Positions 46,065-55,443 are shown, numbered from the stretch's first letter. The stretch: 64,000 bases of DNA from Micrococcus lylae NBRC 15355 (GCF_001570885.1 NZ_BCSN01000003.1:35855-99854); one strand, 5' to 3'. Program-made: numbers and translations. The notes: generated by a model not told the origin, from the sequence alone.

Positions 46065-48083
46065 ATGACGTCCCCGCGCACGGACCCGCTGGTGGGAGCG
46101 ACCCTCGACGGCCGCTACCTCATCCGTGCGCGCCTGGCCCGCGGCGGCATGTCCACCGTGTACCTGGCCCTGGACACGCGCCTGGACCGGCAGGTCGCCG
46201 TGAAGGCGATGCTTCCGCACCTGGCGGAGGACCCCGCCCTCGTGGCGCGCTTCGAGGGCGAGGCCAAGACGGCCGCCCGGCTGGCGCATCCGCATGTGGT
46301 GGGGGTGCTGGACCAGGGACATGCGGACGGCCCGGACGGCGAGGTCGTCGCCTATCTGGTTATGGAGTACGTCCCCGGCTGCACGCTGCGTCGGATCGTC
46401 CGGGACGAGGCCCCGCTGACCTCCCGCCGCGCGCTGACCCTGCTCCTTCCGGTGCTGGACGGCCTCGCCGCCGCGCACGAGGCCGGGCTGATGCACCGGG
46501 ACGTGAAGCCGGAGAACGTGCTCGTCGGAGAGGACGGCCGCATCCGCGTCGCCGACTTCGGCCTCTCCCGTGCCACCACGTCCCACACCTCGGGCGGCAA
46601 GGCCCTGGTGGGCACGGTCGCCTACCTCTCGCCCGAGCTCGTCTCCGGCGAGGAGGCGGACGCGCGTTCGGACGTCTATGCGGCCGGCATCATGCTCTTC
46701 GAGCTGCTCACCGGCCGTCAGCCGTACACCGCGGACAGCCCGGTGCAGGTGGCCTACGAGCACATCCGCAGCCGGGTGCCGGCGCCGACCGTCGTGGTGC
46801 CGGAGGTGCCGGACGCGGTGAGCGACCTGGTGCTGTGGTGCACCGAGCCCGTCCCTGCAGACCGCCCCGAGGACGCGGCCGAGGTGGCCGCCGAGGTGCG
46901 CCGCCTGCTCTCCTCCACCCCGGACTCCCTGCTGGACCGCGAGCCGCACTCGACGGCGGCCGAGGAGGAGAGCCTCGAGAACGCCGCCGTCGTCATCGAG
47001 CCGGGCGGGGCCGGGCACCAGCCCACCTCCGTGGTGCCGTATCCGTCCGTTCCCGACGACGGTCCCTCACCCGGCACGGGGGACGTCGCCTCCCCCGCGG
47101 GCCGGGGCCGGCACGGCGACCACCGCACGGAGCCGCAGCCGGACCGTCGTGACCTCCCGGACCGCGCCCCGGACACCCCTGCGGCCGCACCCGGCCCGAC
47201 CGCCTCCTCGGACCAGACCCGGGTGCTGGACCGTGGATCGGCGGGCCGCCTCTCGGCGGACCGGCCCTCCGGACCCCCGGCAGGCTCCGCCGCTCCAGGC
47301 CCCCGCCCGGTCTCGAAGCGTCAGCGCCGCCGCGCCGCCCAGCGCCCGACCCTGGACGTCGGGCAGGGCAACGGGCGCACCCTGGCCACCGGCATCGCGG
47401 TGACCCTGCTGCTCACCGGCATGGCCCTGCTGCTGGGCTGGACGCTCGGTGCCGGCAACGTCCCGTTCTCCGGGGCGTCCTCCACGGTTCCGGACCTCGG
47501 CGGCACGGACCGCGAGACCGCCGTCGCGCGCCTGCACGAGGCAGGTCTGCAGGTCGACGTCTCCAGCAGACACGACGAGGTCTACTCCGCCGGCGCCGTG
47601 GTGGCCTCCGCTCCGGCGGCCGGCACCGAGGTGCGCACCGGGGACCGGATCGAGCTCACCGTCTCCTCCGGCCCGGCCCCTGTGCTGGCCCCGGACCTCG
47701 TGGGCCGCGACGCCGCCGACGCCCGCCTGGCCGCCCAGGACGCCGGCCTGCTCGTCAAGGTCGAGCACACGCGCCACGACCCCGACGTCCCCGAGGGCCA
47801 GGTCATCTCCCAGGTGCCCGCGCCGGGCTCGACCACGAGCCGCAACGCTCTGGTACGCTTGACCGTCTCCGAGGGACCCCGCCGAGTCGCGGTGCCGGAC
47901 GTGTCCGGTCTGACCGTCCAACAGGCCCGGGACCGGGCCGCCGAGGCCGGCCTGCGGCTGGAGGTCGAGACCACCCCGGGCGGCGGCATCTTCGGTCTGC
48001 GTGAACCGCGCATCGCGGAGCAGCAGCCCCGCGGCGGCGCCCAGCTCGATGAGGGCTCGATCTTCCGCGCCCGTGCTTTCTGA
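46065..48083 (+). CDS. PASTA-domain Ser/Thr protein kinase, PknL-position
   Basis: 672-residue membrane kinase. The kinase domain (about residues 15-275) has GGMSTVY, Lys47 in VAVKAML, HRDVKPEN (catalytic Asp146), DFG at 164-166 and GTVAYLSPE. A ~165-residue Pro/Asp-rich juxtamembrane region, a basic stretch (SKRQRRRAAQR) and one membrane helix (about 443-463) lead to three extracellular PASTA domains (about 473-540, 541-608, 609-672). It sits where M. tuberculosis has pknL, which lacks PASTA repeats, so it may combine PknB-like sensing with PknL-like neighbours. Substrates are likely to include the Rv2175c-like protein and GarA; this is inference. Confidence 0.93.
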   Translation: MTSPRTDPLVGATLDGRYLIRARLARGGMSTVYLALDTRLDRQVAVKAMLPHLAEDPALVARFEGEAKTAARLAHPHVVGVLDQGHADGPDGEVVAYLVMEYVPGCTLRRIVRDEAPLTSRRALTLLLPVLDGLAAAHEAGLMHRDVKPENVLVGEDGRIRVADFGLSRATTSHTSGGKALVGTVAYLSPELVSGEEADARSDVYAAGIMLFELLTGRQPYTADSPVQVAYEHIRSRVPAPTVVVPEVPDAVSDLVLWCTEPVPADRPEDAAEVAAEVRRLLSSTPDSLLDREPHSTAAEEESLENAAVVIEPGGAGHQPTSVVPYPSVPDDGPSPGTGDVASPAGRGRHGDHRTEPQPDRRDLPDRAPDTPAAAPGPTASSDQTRVLDRGSAGRLSADRPSGPPAGSAAPGPRPVSKRQRRRAAQRPTLDVGQGNGRTLATGIAVTLLLTGMALLLGWTLGAGNVPFSGASSTVPDLGGTDRETAVARLHEAGLQVDVSSRHDEVYSAGAVVASAPAAGTEVRTGDRIELTVSSGPAPVLAPDLVGRDAADARLAAQDAGLLVKVEHTRHDPDVPEGQVISQVPAPGSTTSRNALVRLTVSEGPRRVAVPDVSGLTVQQARDRAAEAGLRLEVETTPGGGIFGLREPRIAEQQPRGGAQLDEGSIFRARAF

Positions 48084-48089
48084 GGGCTG

Positions 48090-48128
48090 ACGGGGCCGGA
48101 TCCTCCGCGGTGGAGGGTCCGGCCCCGT
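48090..48128. terminator. Terminator between the kinase and aroG
   Basis: acggggccgga and tccggccccgt form 11-base arms, extended inward by tcctcc/ggaggg with one imperfect pair. It serves two convergent genes. Confidence 0.8.
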
Positions 48129-48150
48129 CCTGCGTGCGGCCCCCGTGCCC

Positions 48151-49554
48151 TCAGGCGCGGCGGTCCGGGTGCGTCAGCGCCTCCGTGACCAGGAAGGCCA
48201 TCTCGAGGGACTGCTCGTGGTTCAGCCGAGGGTCGCAGAGCGACTCGTAATGCTCCTCGAAGGCGGACTCGTCCACGAGGTTGGCGCCGCCGAGGCACTC
48301 GGCCACGTCGTCTCCGGTGAGCTCGACGTGCATGCCGCCCGGGTGGGTGCCGAGCTCGCGGTGCACGTCGAAGAATCCGGCGACCTCGTCCATGACGTCC
48401 TCGAAGCGGCGCGTCTTGTAGCCGTTCTTCGCCGTGACGGTGTTGCCGTGCATCGGGTCGGTGACCCAGACCGGTTCCAGACCCGCATCCTTCACCCCGG
48501 AGACGATGTCCGGCAGGACGTCGCGGATGACGCCGGCGCCCATGCGGGTGATGAAGGTCAGGCGGCCCGGCTCGCGCGTCGGGTCGATCTTCTCTGCCAG
48601 GGCCAGCACGTCGTCGACCTTCGTGGACGGGCCCAGCTTGACGCCGATCGGGTTGCGCACGCGGGACAGGAAGTCCACGTGGGCCCCGTCCACCTGGCGG
48701 GTGCGCTCACCGATCCAGAGGAAGTGCGCAGAGGTGGCGTAGGGGTTCCCGGTACGCGAGTCCTCACGGGTGAGGGCGCGCTCGTAGTCCAGCAGCAGCG
48801 CCTCGTGGGCGGAGTAGAACTCGGTGCGGCGCATCGCCTCGAAGTCCACGCCGGCCGCCCCCATGAAGCGGACCGCGCGGTCGATCTCGGCGGCCATCTC
48901 CTCGTACTTCGCGTACGCCGGGTTGGCGAGGAAGCCCTGGTTCCAGGCGTGGACGCTGCGCAGGTCGGCGAAGCCTCCCTGGGTGAAGGCACGAACCAGG
49001 TTCAGGGTGGAGGAGGAGGTGTGGTACGCCTGCACCATGCGGCGGGCGTCGTGCCGACGGGCCTCTTCGGTGAACTCGTAGCCGTTGACGATCTCCCCGC
49101 GGAAGGACGGCAGGGTCACCCCGTCCCGGGTCTCGGTGTCCGAGGAGCGGGGCTTGGCGAACTGTCCGGCGATGCGGCCCATCTTCACCACGGGCACCGA
49201 CGCGCCGTAGGTGAGCACGGCCGCCATCTGCAGGATCGTCTTCACCCGGGCGCTGATGCGGTTCGCGGTGGATCCGGCGAAGGTCTCGGCGCAGTCGCCT
49301 CCCTGCAGGACGAAGGCCTCGCCGCGGGCGGCTTCCGCCAGCCGGGTGCGCAGCACGTCCACCTCGCCCGCGAACACGAGCGGCGGCACCTGGCTCAGCT
49401 CGGCGACGGCGGCCTTATAGTCCTCCTGGTCCGCCCACTGCGGCGCCTGACTGATGGGCAGGCTGCGCCAGTGGTCCAGGCCTGCAGTGGTGGCGGCACC
49501 CTCGGAGGTGGCGGTGCCGAAGGCCAGGATCTCGTCGCGGGAGTGTGCAGTCAT
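48151..49554 (-). CDS. aroG: Class II 3-deoxy-D-arabino-heptulosonate 7-phosphate synthase
   Basis: First enzyme of the shikimate pathway, condensing phosphoenolpyruvate with erythrose 4-phosphate. The 467-residue protein is of the plant/mycobacterial class II type: LQGGDCAETF (metal-binding cysteine), KMGRIAGQFAKPRSS, SFRGEIVNGYEF, WIGERTRQVDGAHVDFL, and VWVTDPMHGNT with a metal-binding histidine. The ATG at 49554 lies 7 nt after TAGGGT (49567-49562), so it is likely leaderless. It lies next to the kinase gene, as in M. tuberculosis (Rv2178c). Confidence 0.95.
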   Translation of the reverse strand: MTAHSRDEILAFGTATSEGAATTAGLDHWRSLPISQAPQWADQEDYKAAVAELSQVPPLVFAGEVDVLRTRLAEAARGEAFVLQGGDCAETFAGSTANRISARVKTILQMAAVLTYGASVPVVKMGRIAGQFAKPRSSDTETRDGVTLPSFRGEIVNGYEFTEEARRHDARRMVQAYHTSSSTLNLVRAFTQGGFADLRSVHAWNQGFLANPAYAKYEEMAAEIDRAVRFMGAAGVDFEAMRRTEFYSAHEALLLDYERALTREDSRTGNPYATSAHFLWIGERTRQVDGAHVDFLSRVRNPIGVKLGPSTKVDDVLALAEKIDPTREPGRLTFITRMGAGVIRDVLPDIVSGVKDAGLEPVWVTDPMHGNTVTAKNGYKTRRFEDVMDEVAGFFDVHRELGTHPGGMHVELTGDDVAECLGGANLVDESAFEEHYESLCDPRLNHEQSLEMAFLVTEALTHPDRRA

Positions 49555-49561
49555 GCGCTCC

Positions 49562-49567
49562 ACCCTA
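49562..49567 (-). promoter_or_regulatory. aroG -10 hexamer, leaderless geometry
   Basis: TAGGGT on the minus strand ends 7 nt before the aroG ATG. Confidence 0.55.
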
Positions 49568-49761
49568 GGTGCGCGATCCTCGGCCGGGGGCGAGCACACG
49601 GCCGGTGGCCGACATGTGGACATGCACGTCTCACAGAGCGCGCCCTCACGGGAGCGGGCGGACGCCGGCGGCGCGACGGCAGACCGAAGCGGGCGGCCGT
49701 CGTCGTGGGACGGGGATGCGGCAGCCCGCCGCCGGCGACCGGCCCGACAGACGGGGCGAGG

Positions 49762-50472
49762 TCAGGTGCGCGCAGCGCGCGGCGGGGCCTGGACGTGGCC
49801 GGACTTCACGTCCGCCGCGTAGACGTCCACGTACTCCTGGCCGGAGAGGCGGCGGATGGCCTCCATGATCTCGTCGGTCACCTGGCGCAGGACGGCGATC
49901 TCGTCCTTGCGGTCCTTCAGGTGGGAGAACGTGAGCGGCTCGCCGAAGATGACCCCCACGCGGCCCGGACGCGGGAGCGACTGGCCGATGGGCTGGACCT
50001 TGTCCGTGCCGATCATGGCGATCGGCACCACCGGCACGTCCGCGGTGAGCGCGAGTTTGGCCACGCCGATCTTGCCGCGGTGCAGGCGACCGTCGGGGCT
50101 TCGGGTGCCCTCCGGGTAGATGCCGAGCAGCTTGCCCTCCTGGAGGGCCTCCAGGCCCGCCTGCAGGGAGCGCAGGGAGGCGGCGCCACCGGAGCGGTCC
50201 ATCGGCAGCTGGTTGATCGCCACGAAGAACTTCCTGGTGATCCAGCCCTTGAGACCGGTGCCGGTGAAGTACTCCATCTTGGCGAGGAAGTGGACCTGGC
50301 GGTCCAGGCTCGCCGGCATGAACACGGAGTCCGAGACGGAGAGGTGGTTGCTGGCGAGGATCGCCCCGCCGGTCTCGGGCACATGGGCACGGCCCTTCAC
50401 CCAGGGGTTGAACAGCGCCCTCACCACGGGGCGGACCACGAACGTGCGGGCGGACCGGTAGAAGGTGGACAT
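49762..50472 (-). CDS. 1-acylglycerol-3-phosphate acyltransferase (PlsC family)
   Basis: Acylates lysophosphatidic acid in phospholipid synthesis at the membrane. The 236-residue protein has the catalytic NHLSVSD box (HX4D, about residues 42-48), the FLAKMEYF substrate segment, the GIYPEGTRSPDG motif (about residues 117-128) and VVPIAMIG. AGGAGA lies upstream of the ATG; TACGAT at 50517-50512 (minus) is a likely -10, giving a leader of about 33 nt. Same position as Rv2182c. Acyl preference unknown. Confidence 0.92.
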   Translation of the reverse strand: MSTFYRSARTFVVRPVVRALFNPWVKGRAHVPETGGAILASNHLSVSDSVFMPASLDRQVHFLAKMEYFTGTGLKGWITRKFFVAINQLPMDRSGGAASLRSLQAGLEALQEGKLLGIYPEGTRSPDGRLHRGKIGVAKLALTADVPVVPIAMIGTDKVQPIGQSLPRPGRVGVIFGEPLTFSHLKDRKDEIAVLRQVTDEIMEAIRRLSGQEYVDVYAADVKSGHVQAPPRAART

Positions 50473-50511
50473 GCCTCTCCTGGGACGGCGGACGGACGGT
50501 GCTGTGGCTCC

Positions 50512-50539
50512 ATCGTAGTCCGAGCCGCGCCGCTAGGGT
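50512..50539. promoter_or_regulatory. Divergent promoters of plsC-like and hydrolase genes
   Basis: TACGAT (50517-50512, minus) serves the acyltransferase. TAGGGT (50534-50539, plus) ends 7 nt before the hydrolase ATG, a leaderless geometry. Confidence 0.5.
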
Positions 50540-50546
50540 GGTGGCC

Positions 50547-51362
50547 ATGTCCCACACGCGACGCACCTGCCCTGTGCCGCCGACTGCGGCCGGGACCGTC
50601 CCGGTCGACCCTGTTCATCGCCCGCTGGACCTGCCGCCGGCACGCGGCCCCGGCGACCGCGCCGTCGTGATGGTGCACGGCTTCACCTCCGGCCCGCACT
50701 CGGTCAAGGACTGGGCCCATGCCCTGGCCGAACGCGGCAGCAGGGTGATCGTGCCGCTGCTGCCGGGACACGGCACCTGTTGGCAGGACCTCAACAGGGT
50801 CAGCGCCGAGGACCTGCGCGGCGCCGTGCGCGCACACGTGGACCACGCCCTGACCGAGCACCGCCACGTGGTGGTGGCCGGCCTGTCCATGGGCGGGGCG
50901 CTCGCCCTGGACGCGGCGGCACACCGCCCGGTGGCGGGGGTGGCCGTGGTGAACCCGGCCCTGTCCTTCGGACAGCCGCTCGCCCATGCCGCTCCCCTGC
51001 TGCGCTGGGTGGTCGCGTCCACGGCCCCGGTGGCCGACGACGTCGCGGCCCCGGTCAGCGAGCACGCGTACGAGCGCACCCCGGTCGGCGGCGTCGCCGC
51101 GCTCGGCCGCATCCAGCGAGCCGCAGTCCGCGGGCTGCCCCGGATCACCGCAGACGTCGTCTCGTACTGGTCCCCGCAGGACCATGTGGTGCCGCCGTCC
51201 TCCCAGGACCGTCTGCGGGCCGGGCTGCGTGCGGCCGCCTTCGAGCAGGTGCGCCTGGAGCGCAGCTACCACGTGGCCACCATGGACCGCGACCTGCCGC
51301 TGATCGTGGAGCACAGCGCCGCCTTCGTGGACAGCGTGTGCCGGAAGGCGGCCCGCCGATGA
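50547..51362 (+). CDS. Alpha/beta hydrolase (carboxylesterase/monoacylglycerol lipase-like)
   Basis: 271-residue serine hydrolase. The oxyanion region VMVHGFTSGPHSVKDWA (about residues 41-57), nucleophile Ser114 in AGLSMGGAL, Asp212 in SPQDHVVPP and His242 in RSYHVATMD form the catalytic triad. Resembles the esterase/monoacylglycerol-lipase group. Between plsC-like and fadD15-like genes it may act in lipid turnover; substrate not assignable. The ATG at 50547 is preferred to the upstream in-frame codons because of the promoter spacing. Confidence 0.9.
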   Translation: MSHTRRTCPVPPTAAGTVPVDPVHRPLDLPPARGPGDRAVVMVHGFTSGPHSVKDWAHALAERGSRVIVPLLPGHGTCWQDLNRVSAEDLRGAVRAHVDHALTEHRHVVVAGLSMGGALALDAAAHRPVAGVAVVNPALSFGQPLAHAAPLLRWVVASTAPVADDVAAPVSEHAYERTPVGGVAALGRIQRAAVRGLPRITADVVSYWSPQDHVVPPSSQDRLRAGLRAAAFEQVRLERSYHVATMDRDLPLIVEHSAAFVDSVCRKAARR

Positions 51363-51859
51363 CGCCGGACCGCTTCCCGGACGGCCCCGAGGACCACGAG
51401 GGCCCCGAAGACCGTCGGCCCTCGGACGACGAGGCGTGGGACGACATCGTCGCCCGCCTCCACCCGGACATGCCCGCGGCCCCGCCGGCCGAGGAGGGGC
51501 GTCGGACCTCAGCCGAGGGCGGCCGTCCCGCGCCGCCGCACGAGCCTGCCGCGCCGGCTGCGCCGTGGCCGGTGCTGCACCCCGAGCCCGTCGAGGACGA
51601 GGAGCTGCCCGGCGAGTTCGTGCCGCCGGAGCCGCCGCCGGTGCTCAGCGGGCGCCCCTCCCTCGTGCTCGCCGCTAGCGCCCTGCTGCTGCCGATCCTC
51701 GCCCTCCTGATCCTGGCGGTCCTGCCGGTGTCCTTGCCCGGCTGGGCGCTGTTCGCCCTCGTGCTGGTCGCCGCCGGCGGCGGCGTGGGCCTGTTCCTGC
51801 AGCTGCCCCGACGCGGCGACGGCCGCGGAGACCGCCTCGACCGCGGGGCCCAGGTCTGA
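51359..51859 (+). CDS. Hypothetical membrane protein with acidic Pro-rich N-terminus
   Basis: 166 residues. The first ~100 are acidic and Pro-rich without visible domains. Two hydrophobic segments follow (about residues 105-125 and 128-148), then a short charged tail. The ATG overlaps the hydrolase stop by four bases (ATGA), so it is translated with that gene. I do not recognise the family. Codon use looks normal for the window (third-position GC very high), supporting a real gene. Confidence 0.7.
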   Translation: MTPDRFPDGPEDHEGPEDRRPSDDEAWDDIVARLHPDMPAAPPAEEGRRTSAEGGRPAPPHEPAAPAAPWPVLHPEPVEDEELPGEFVPPEPPPVLSGRPSLVLAASALLLPILALLILAVLPVSLPGWALFALVLVAAGGGVGLFLQLPRRGDGRGDRLDRGAQV

Positions 51860-51947
51860 CCGTCGGGCACCTGCCCTCCCGGGCCCGGACCCGACCACCA
51901 CGCTGCCGCCTGGACGGATACGGAACAATCCGAGACTGCGGGTATCG

Positions 51948-51965
51948 TAGACTTCAGCAATGTGA
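51948..51965 (+). promoter_or_regulatory. fadD15 -10 hexamer followed by a start-stop (ATGTGA)
   Basis: TAGACT (51948-51953) ends 6 nt before ATG at 51960-51962, which is followed directly by TGA. An mRNA starting at 51960 would begin AUGUGA. The in-frame GTG at 51962 overlaps it. Confidence 0.45.
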
Positions 51966-52021
51966 TCCCCGCCACGGACTCGGCGGCGGATCTGGTCCCC
52001 TCACGTGCACCAGGAGCCTCT

Positions 52022-53848
52022 ATGCAGCAGATCAGCACCCCGCCCGCACCGGCGCTGCCCGCCGAGTCCAACATCACGGACCTGCTCGAGCGCCAGGTGC
52101 GCGAGCGCAGCCACGGCATCCTCTTCTCGGTGCCGGTGGGCGAGACCGCGTGGCGCGACGTCACCGCCAAGGAGTTCCGTGACCGCGCCGTCGAGCTGGC
52201 CAAGGGCCTCATCGCCTCCGGCATCGGCCAGGGCGACCGCGTCGGCCTCATGGCCGCCACCCGCTACGAGTGGACCCTCGTCGACTTCGCCATCTGGTAC
52301 GCCGGCGCCGTGACCGTGCCGATCTATGAGACCTCCTCGGCCTCCCAGGCCGCCTGGATCGTCGAGGACGCCGCGATCAAGGCGGTCGTGGTGGAGAACG
52401 CCGACCGGCGCAAGACGGTCACCGACGCCGTGCACCGCGAGTCCCTGCCCGAGCTCAAGGGCCTGTGGGTCATCGATCCGGACTCCGGCCTGCCGGGCAC
52501 CGGCCTGGACGAGCTCGCCGCGGCCGGCCGCGACGTCGCCGACGAGGACGTCGAGGCCCGCCGCTCGCACGCCGGGCTCGAGGACCCCGCGACGATCATC
52601 TACACCTCTGGCACCACCGGCAAGCCCAAGGGCTGCCTGCTCACCCACGGCAACTTCGCCGAGCTGTGCCACCAGGCCCTCGAGAGCTCGCTCGGGGACA
52701 TCGTGAACGAGCGCGAGTCCACCGTGCTCTTCATCCCGCTGGCGCACGTGTTCGCCCGCTTCGTGTCCGTGCTGACGATCGCCGCCGGCGCCCGCTGCGG
52801 CCACACCTCGGACCTCACCAAGCTCACCACGGCCCTGCAGTCCTTCAAACCCTCGTTCCTCCTGGCCGTCCCCCGCGTGTTCGAGAAGGTCTACAACGCC
52901 GCCCTGCTCAAGGCCCAGGACGGCGGCAAGGGCGAGATCTTCGAGAAGGGCGCACAGGTCGCGATCGCCTACTCCAAGGCCCTGGACACCGGGAAGGTGC
53001 CGCTGGCCCTCAAGGCCAAGCGCGCCCTGTTCTCCAGGCTGCTCTACGGCAAGATCCGCGCGGCCATGGGCGGCGAGCTGCAGTACGCCGTCTCCGGCGG
53101 CGGCCCGCTGTCCACCGAGCTGGCCCACTTCTTCCGCGGCATCGGCCTGACCGTCCTCGAGGGCTACGGCCTGACCGAGACCACCGCGCCGATCACCGTG
53201 AACACCCCGGACGACCTGAAGATCGGCACCGTGGGCCTGCCTCTGGGCGGCAACGCGGTGAAGATCGCCGAGGACGGCGAGATCCTCGCCAAGGGCGTCT
53301 GCGTGATGGCCGGGTACCACCAGCGCGACGACGCCAACGCCGAGGCCTTCGACGACGAGGGCTGGTTCCGCACCGGAGACCTCGGCTCCCTGGACGAGGA
53401 CGGATTCCTCAAGATCACCGGCCGCAAGAAGGAGCTCCTCGTGACCGCCGGCGGCAAGAACGTCGCCCCGGCGCAGATGGAGGACCTCATCCGCTCCGAC
53501 GCGGTGGTCTCCCAGGTCATGGTCGTGGGCGACGGCAAGCCGTTCGTCGCCGCGGTCGTCACGCTCGACGCGGACACCCTCCCCGGCTGGCTCTCCGCCC
53601 ACGGCCTGGACTCGGGCATGTCCGTGCCGGAGGCCGCGAAGAACGAGAAGGTCCGCGCCCACATCGCCGAGATCGTCGAGCGCACCAACCAGACCGTGTC
53701 CCGCGCCGAGTCGATCCGCGAGTTCCGCATCCTCGACCGCGACTTCACCCTCGAGGACGGCCACATGACCCCGTCCCTGAAGATGCGGCGCGCAGCGATC
53801 ATGAAGGACTTCCAGGCGGAGATCGACTCGATCTACAACGGCGGCTGA
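52022..53848 (+). CDS. Long-chain fatty acid-CoA ligase (FadD15-like)
   Basis: AMP-forming acyl-CoA synthetase. The 608-residue protein has the P-loop-like TIIYTSGTTGKPKGCLLTH (about residues 177-195), YGLTETTAPI, the adenylate-binding GWFRTGDLGSLDEDGFLKI and the hinge GRKKELLVTAGGKNVAP (catalytic Lys region). Similar to FadD15 of mycobacteria. The ATG at 52022 is chosen because AGGAG lies 5 bases upstream; a GTG at 51962 would add 20 non-conserved residues. Probably provides acyl-CoA for lipid synthesis or degradation. Confidence 0.9.
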   Translation: MQQISTPPAPALPAESNITDLLERQVRERSHGILFSVPVGETAWRDVTAKEFRDRAVELAKGLIASGIGQGDRVGLMAATRYEWTLVDFAIWYAGAVTVPIYETSSASQAAWIVEDAAIKAVVVENADRRKTVTDAVHRESLPELKGLWVIDPDSGLPGTGLDELAAAGRDVADEDVEARRSHAGLEDPATIIYTSGTTGKPKGCLLTHGNFAELCHQALESSLGDIVNERESTVLFIPLAHVFARFVSVLTIAAGARCGHTSDLTKLTTALQSFKPSFLLAVPRVFEKVYNAALLKAQDGGKGEIFEKGAQVAIAYSKALDTGKVPLALKAKRALFSRLLYGKIRAAMGGELQYAVSGGGPLSTELAHFFRGIGLTVLEGYGLTETTAPITVNTPDDLKIGTVGLPLGGNAVKIAEDGEILAKGVCVMAGYHQRDDANAEAFDDEGWFRTGDLGSLDEDGFLKITGRKKELLVTAGGKNVAPAQMEDLIRSDAVVSQVMVVGDGKPFVAAVVTLDADTLPGWLSAHGLDSGMSVPEAAKNEKVRAHIAEIVERTNQTVSRAESIREFRILDRDFTLEDGHMTPSLKMRRAAIMKDFQAEIDSIYNGG

Positions 53849-53882
53849 TCCGCGCCGGCGGCACCGGCCGCCGCAGGCGCCT

Positions 53883-53916
53883 GCGGGCCCCGGACCACCC
53901 CAGGTCCGGGGCCCGC
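53883..53916. terminator. Terminator between fadD15-like and mtr
   Basis: Perfect 14-base arms (gcgggccccggacc and its complement) with a 6-base loop, between convergent genes. Confidence 0.88.
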
Positions 53917-53927
53917 GTGCGTCCGGC

Positions 53928-55430
53928 TCAGAGCAGGCCGGAGTCCGGGACGTCGAGGCCGAGCAGGGCGTTCTCCACCACCTCGGACAGGGCCGGATGA
54001 ATCCAGTACTGTCCCCGAGCCATGGTGTGCGCGTCCAGGCCGAATGACATGGCCTGCACCAGCGGCTGGAGGAGATTCGCCGCCTCGTGGCCCACCAGGT
54101 GCGCGCCCAGGAGTCGCCCGGTGCGGCGGTCCGCGACCAGCTTGCACAGGCCGACGGCGTCGTTCATCGCCCAGCCGTAGGCGACATCGCCGAACTCCTG
54201 CTCCTTCACCGTCACGTTCTCGGCGCCGACCTCGTCCACCGCCTGCTGCTCGGTCAGTCCGACGGAGGCCACCTGCGGGCGGGAGAACACAGCGGACGGC
54301 ACCGGGGCCAGTCGGTTCTCGCGCAGGTCCTCCGGATGCACCAGGTTGTGCGCCACCACGCGCGCCTCGTGGTTCGCCACGTGCTTGAGCTGCCAGGAGT
54401 TGACCACATCTCCCAAGCCCCACATCCCCTCGACCGGCTCTCCGCCACAGAGCAGCCGCTGGTAGGCGTCCACGGCAAGGACGCCGCGGTGGGTGACGTC
54501 CAGGCCGGCCGCCGCCACGTCCAGGGTGTCCACGTTCGGGGTGCGGCCGGTCGCCATGAGCACCACGTCGGCCTCGAGCTCGAGGAACGCCTCGGCCGTC
54601 CCGGCGGCCGTGCCCTCCTGCGCGGCACCGCGCCAGCTGCGGGCGAAGCGGACGGTGACGGGGCCGTCGTCGTGCCCGGGGACGATCTTTCGCGGCTCCC
54701 AGCCGGTGCGCACGTCCCATGTGCGGGAGGCGATCTCGGTGAAGCGGGCGGAGACGGAGTCGTCGTGGGAGGTCAGCAGCCGTTCGCCGCGGATCACCTG
54801 GACCACCTCGGAGCCGAGGCCGTCGAACACGGCGGCGAACTCCACGGCGATGAACCCTCCGCCGACCACCACCACGCGGCGCGGCAGCTCAGGCAGTCGC
54901 ATGACGGTGTCCGAGGTGTGCACGGCGGGCAGGTCCACGCCGGGAATGTCCGGCAGCGACGGCCGGGAGCCGGCGGCCACCACGATCTGGTCCGCGGTGA
55001 GCACCCGCCCGGAATCCGTGGTGAGCTGCTTGGGGCCGGTGAAGCGCACACGTTCCTCGACCACGGTGGTGTAGTCCAGCTCGTCGCGACGGTACCGCAG
55101 CCCGCTGTCGCTGATGGCGTCGATGCGGCCGAAGATGCGGTCCCGCAGCGCCGGGAAGTCCACACCCTCGCGGCGCAGGTCCACGTTCACCCGGGCCGCC
55201 TCCTGCTCGGAGCCGCCCAGCGAGGCGGGGTAGGCGTACATCTTCGTGGGGATGCAGCCCACGTTGAGGCAGGTGCCGCCGAAGGTCCCACCGTCCACGA
55301 CGGCGACCCGGCGGCCCTCCCAGGCCTCACTGATCAGGGAGTTGCCGGAGCCGGAGCCGATGATGATCAGGTCGAAGTGCTCGGCGGCCGCAGTCCCGGG
55401 GTGGTCGAAGGTGGAGGTGCTGGTCGACAT
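53928..55430 (-). CDS. mtr: Mycothione reductase
   Basis: NADPH- and FAD-dependent disulfide reductase that regenerates mycothiol. The 500-residue protein has LIIIGSGSGNSLI (FAD fold), the redox pair in GGTCLNVGCIPTKMYAYPA, VVVGGGFIAVEFAAVF (NADPH fold), GLGDVVNSWQLKHVANHEAR, and the C-terminal ARGQYWIHPALSEVVENAL with the catalytic His/Glu. The CIPTKM context and the C-terminus are those of Mtr rather than lipoamide dehydrogenase. Leaderless start at 55430 after TATGCT (55443-55438). Confidence 0.93.
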   Translation of the reverse strand: MSTSTSTFDHPGTAAAEHFDLIIIGSGSGNSLISEAWEGRRVAVVDGGTFGGTCLNVGCIPTKMYAYPASLGGSEQEAARVNVDLRREGVDFPALRDRIFGRIDAISDSGLRYRRDELDYTTVVEERVRFTGPKQLTTDSGRVLTADQIVVAAGSRPSLPDIPGVDLPAVHTSDTVMRLPELPRRVVVVGGGFIAVEFAAVFDGLGSEVVQVIRGERLLTSHDDSVSARFTEIASRTWDVRTGWEPRKIVPGHDDGPVTVRFARSWRGAAQEGTAAGTAEAFLELEADVVLMATGRTPNVDTLDVAAAGLDVTHRGVLAVDAYQRLLCGGEPVEGMWGLGDVVNSWQLKHVANHEARVVAHNLVHPEDLRENRLAPVPSAVFSRPQVASVGLTEQQAVDEVGAENVTVKEQEFGDVAYGWAMNDAVGLCKLVADRRTGRLLGAHLVGHEAANLLQPLVQAMSFGLDAHTMARGQYWIHPALSEVVENALLGLDVPDSGLL

Positions 55431-55437
55431 GCCAGCC

Positions 55438-55443
55438 AGCATA
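55438..55443 (-). promoter_or_regulatory. mtr -10 hexamer, leaderless geometry
   Basis: TATGCT on the minus strand ends 7 nt before the ATG at 55430; an in-frame ATG inside the hexamer is therefore not the start. Confidence 0.55.
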
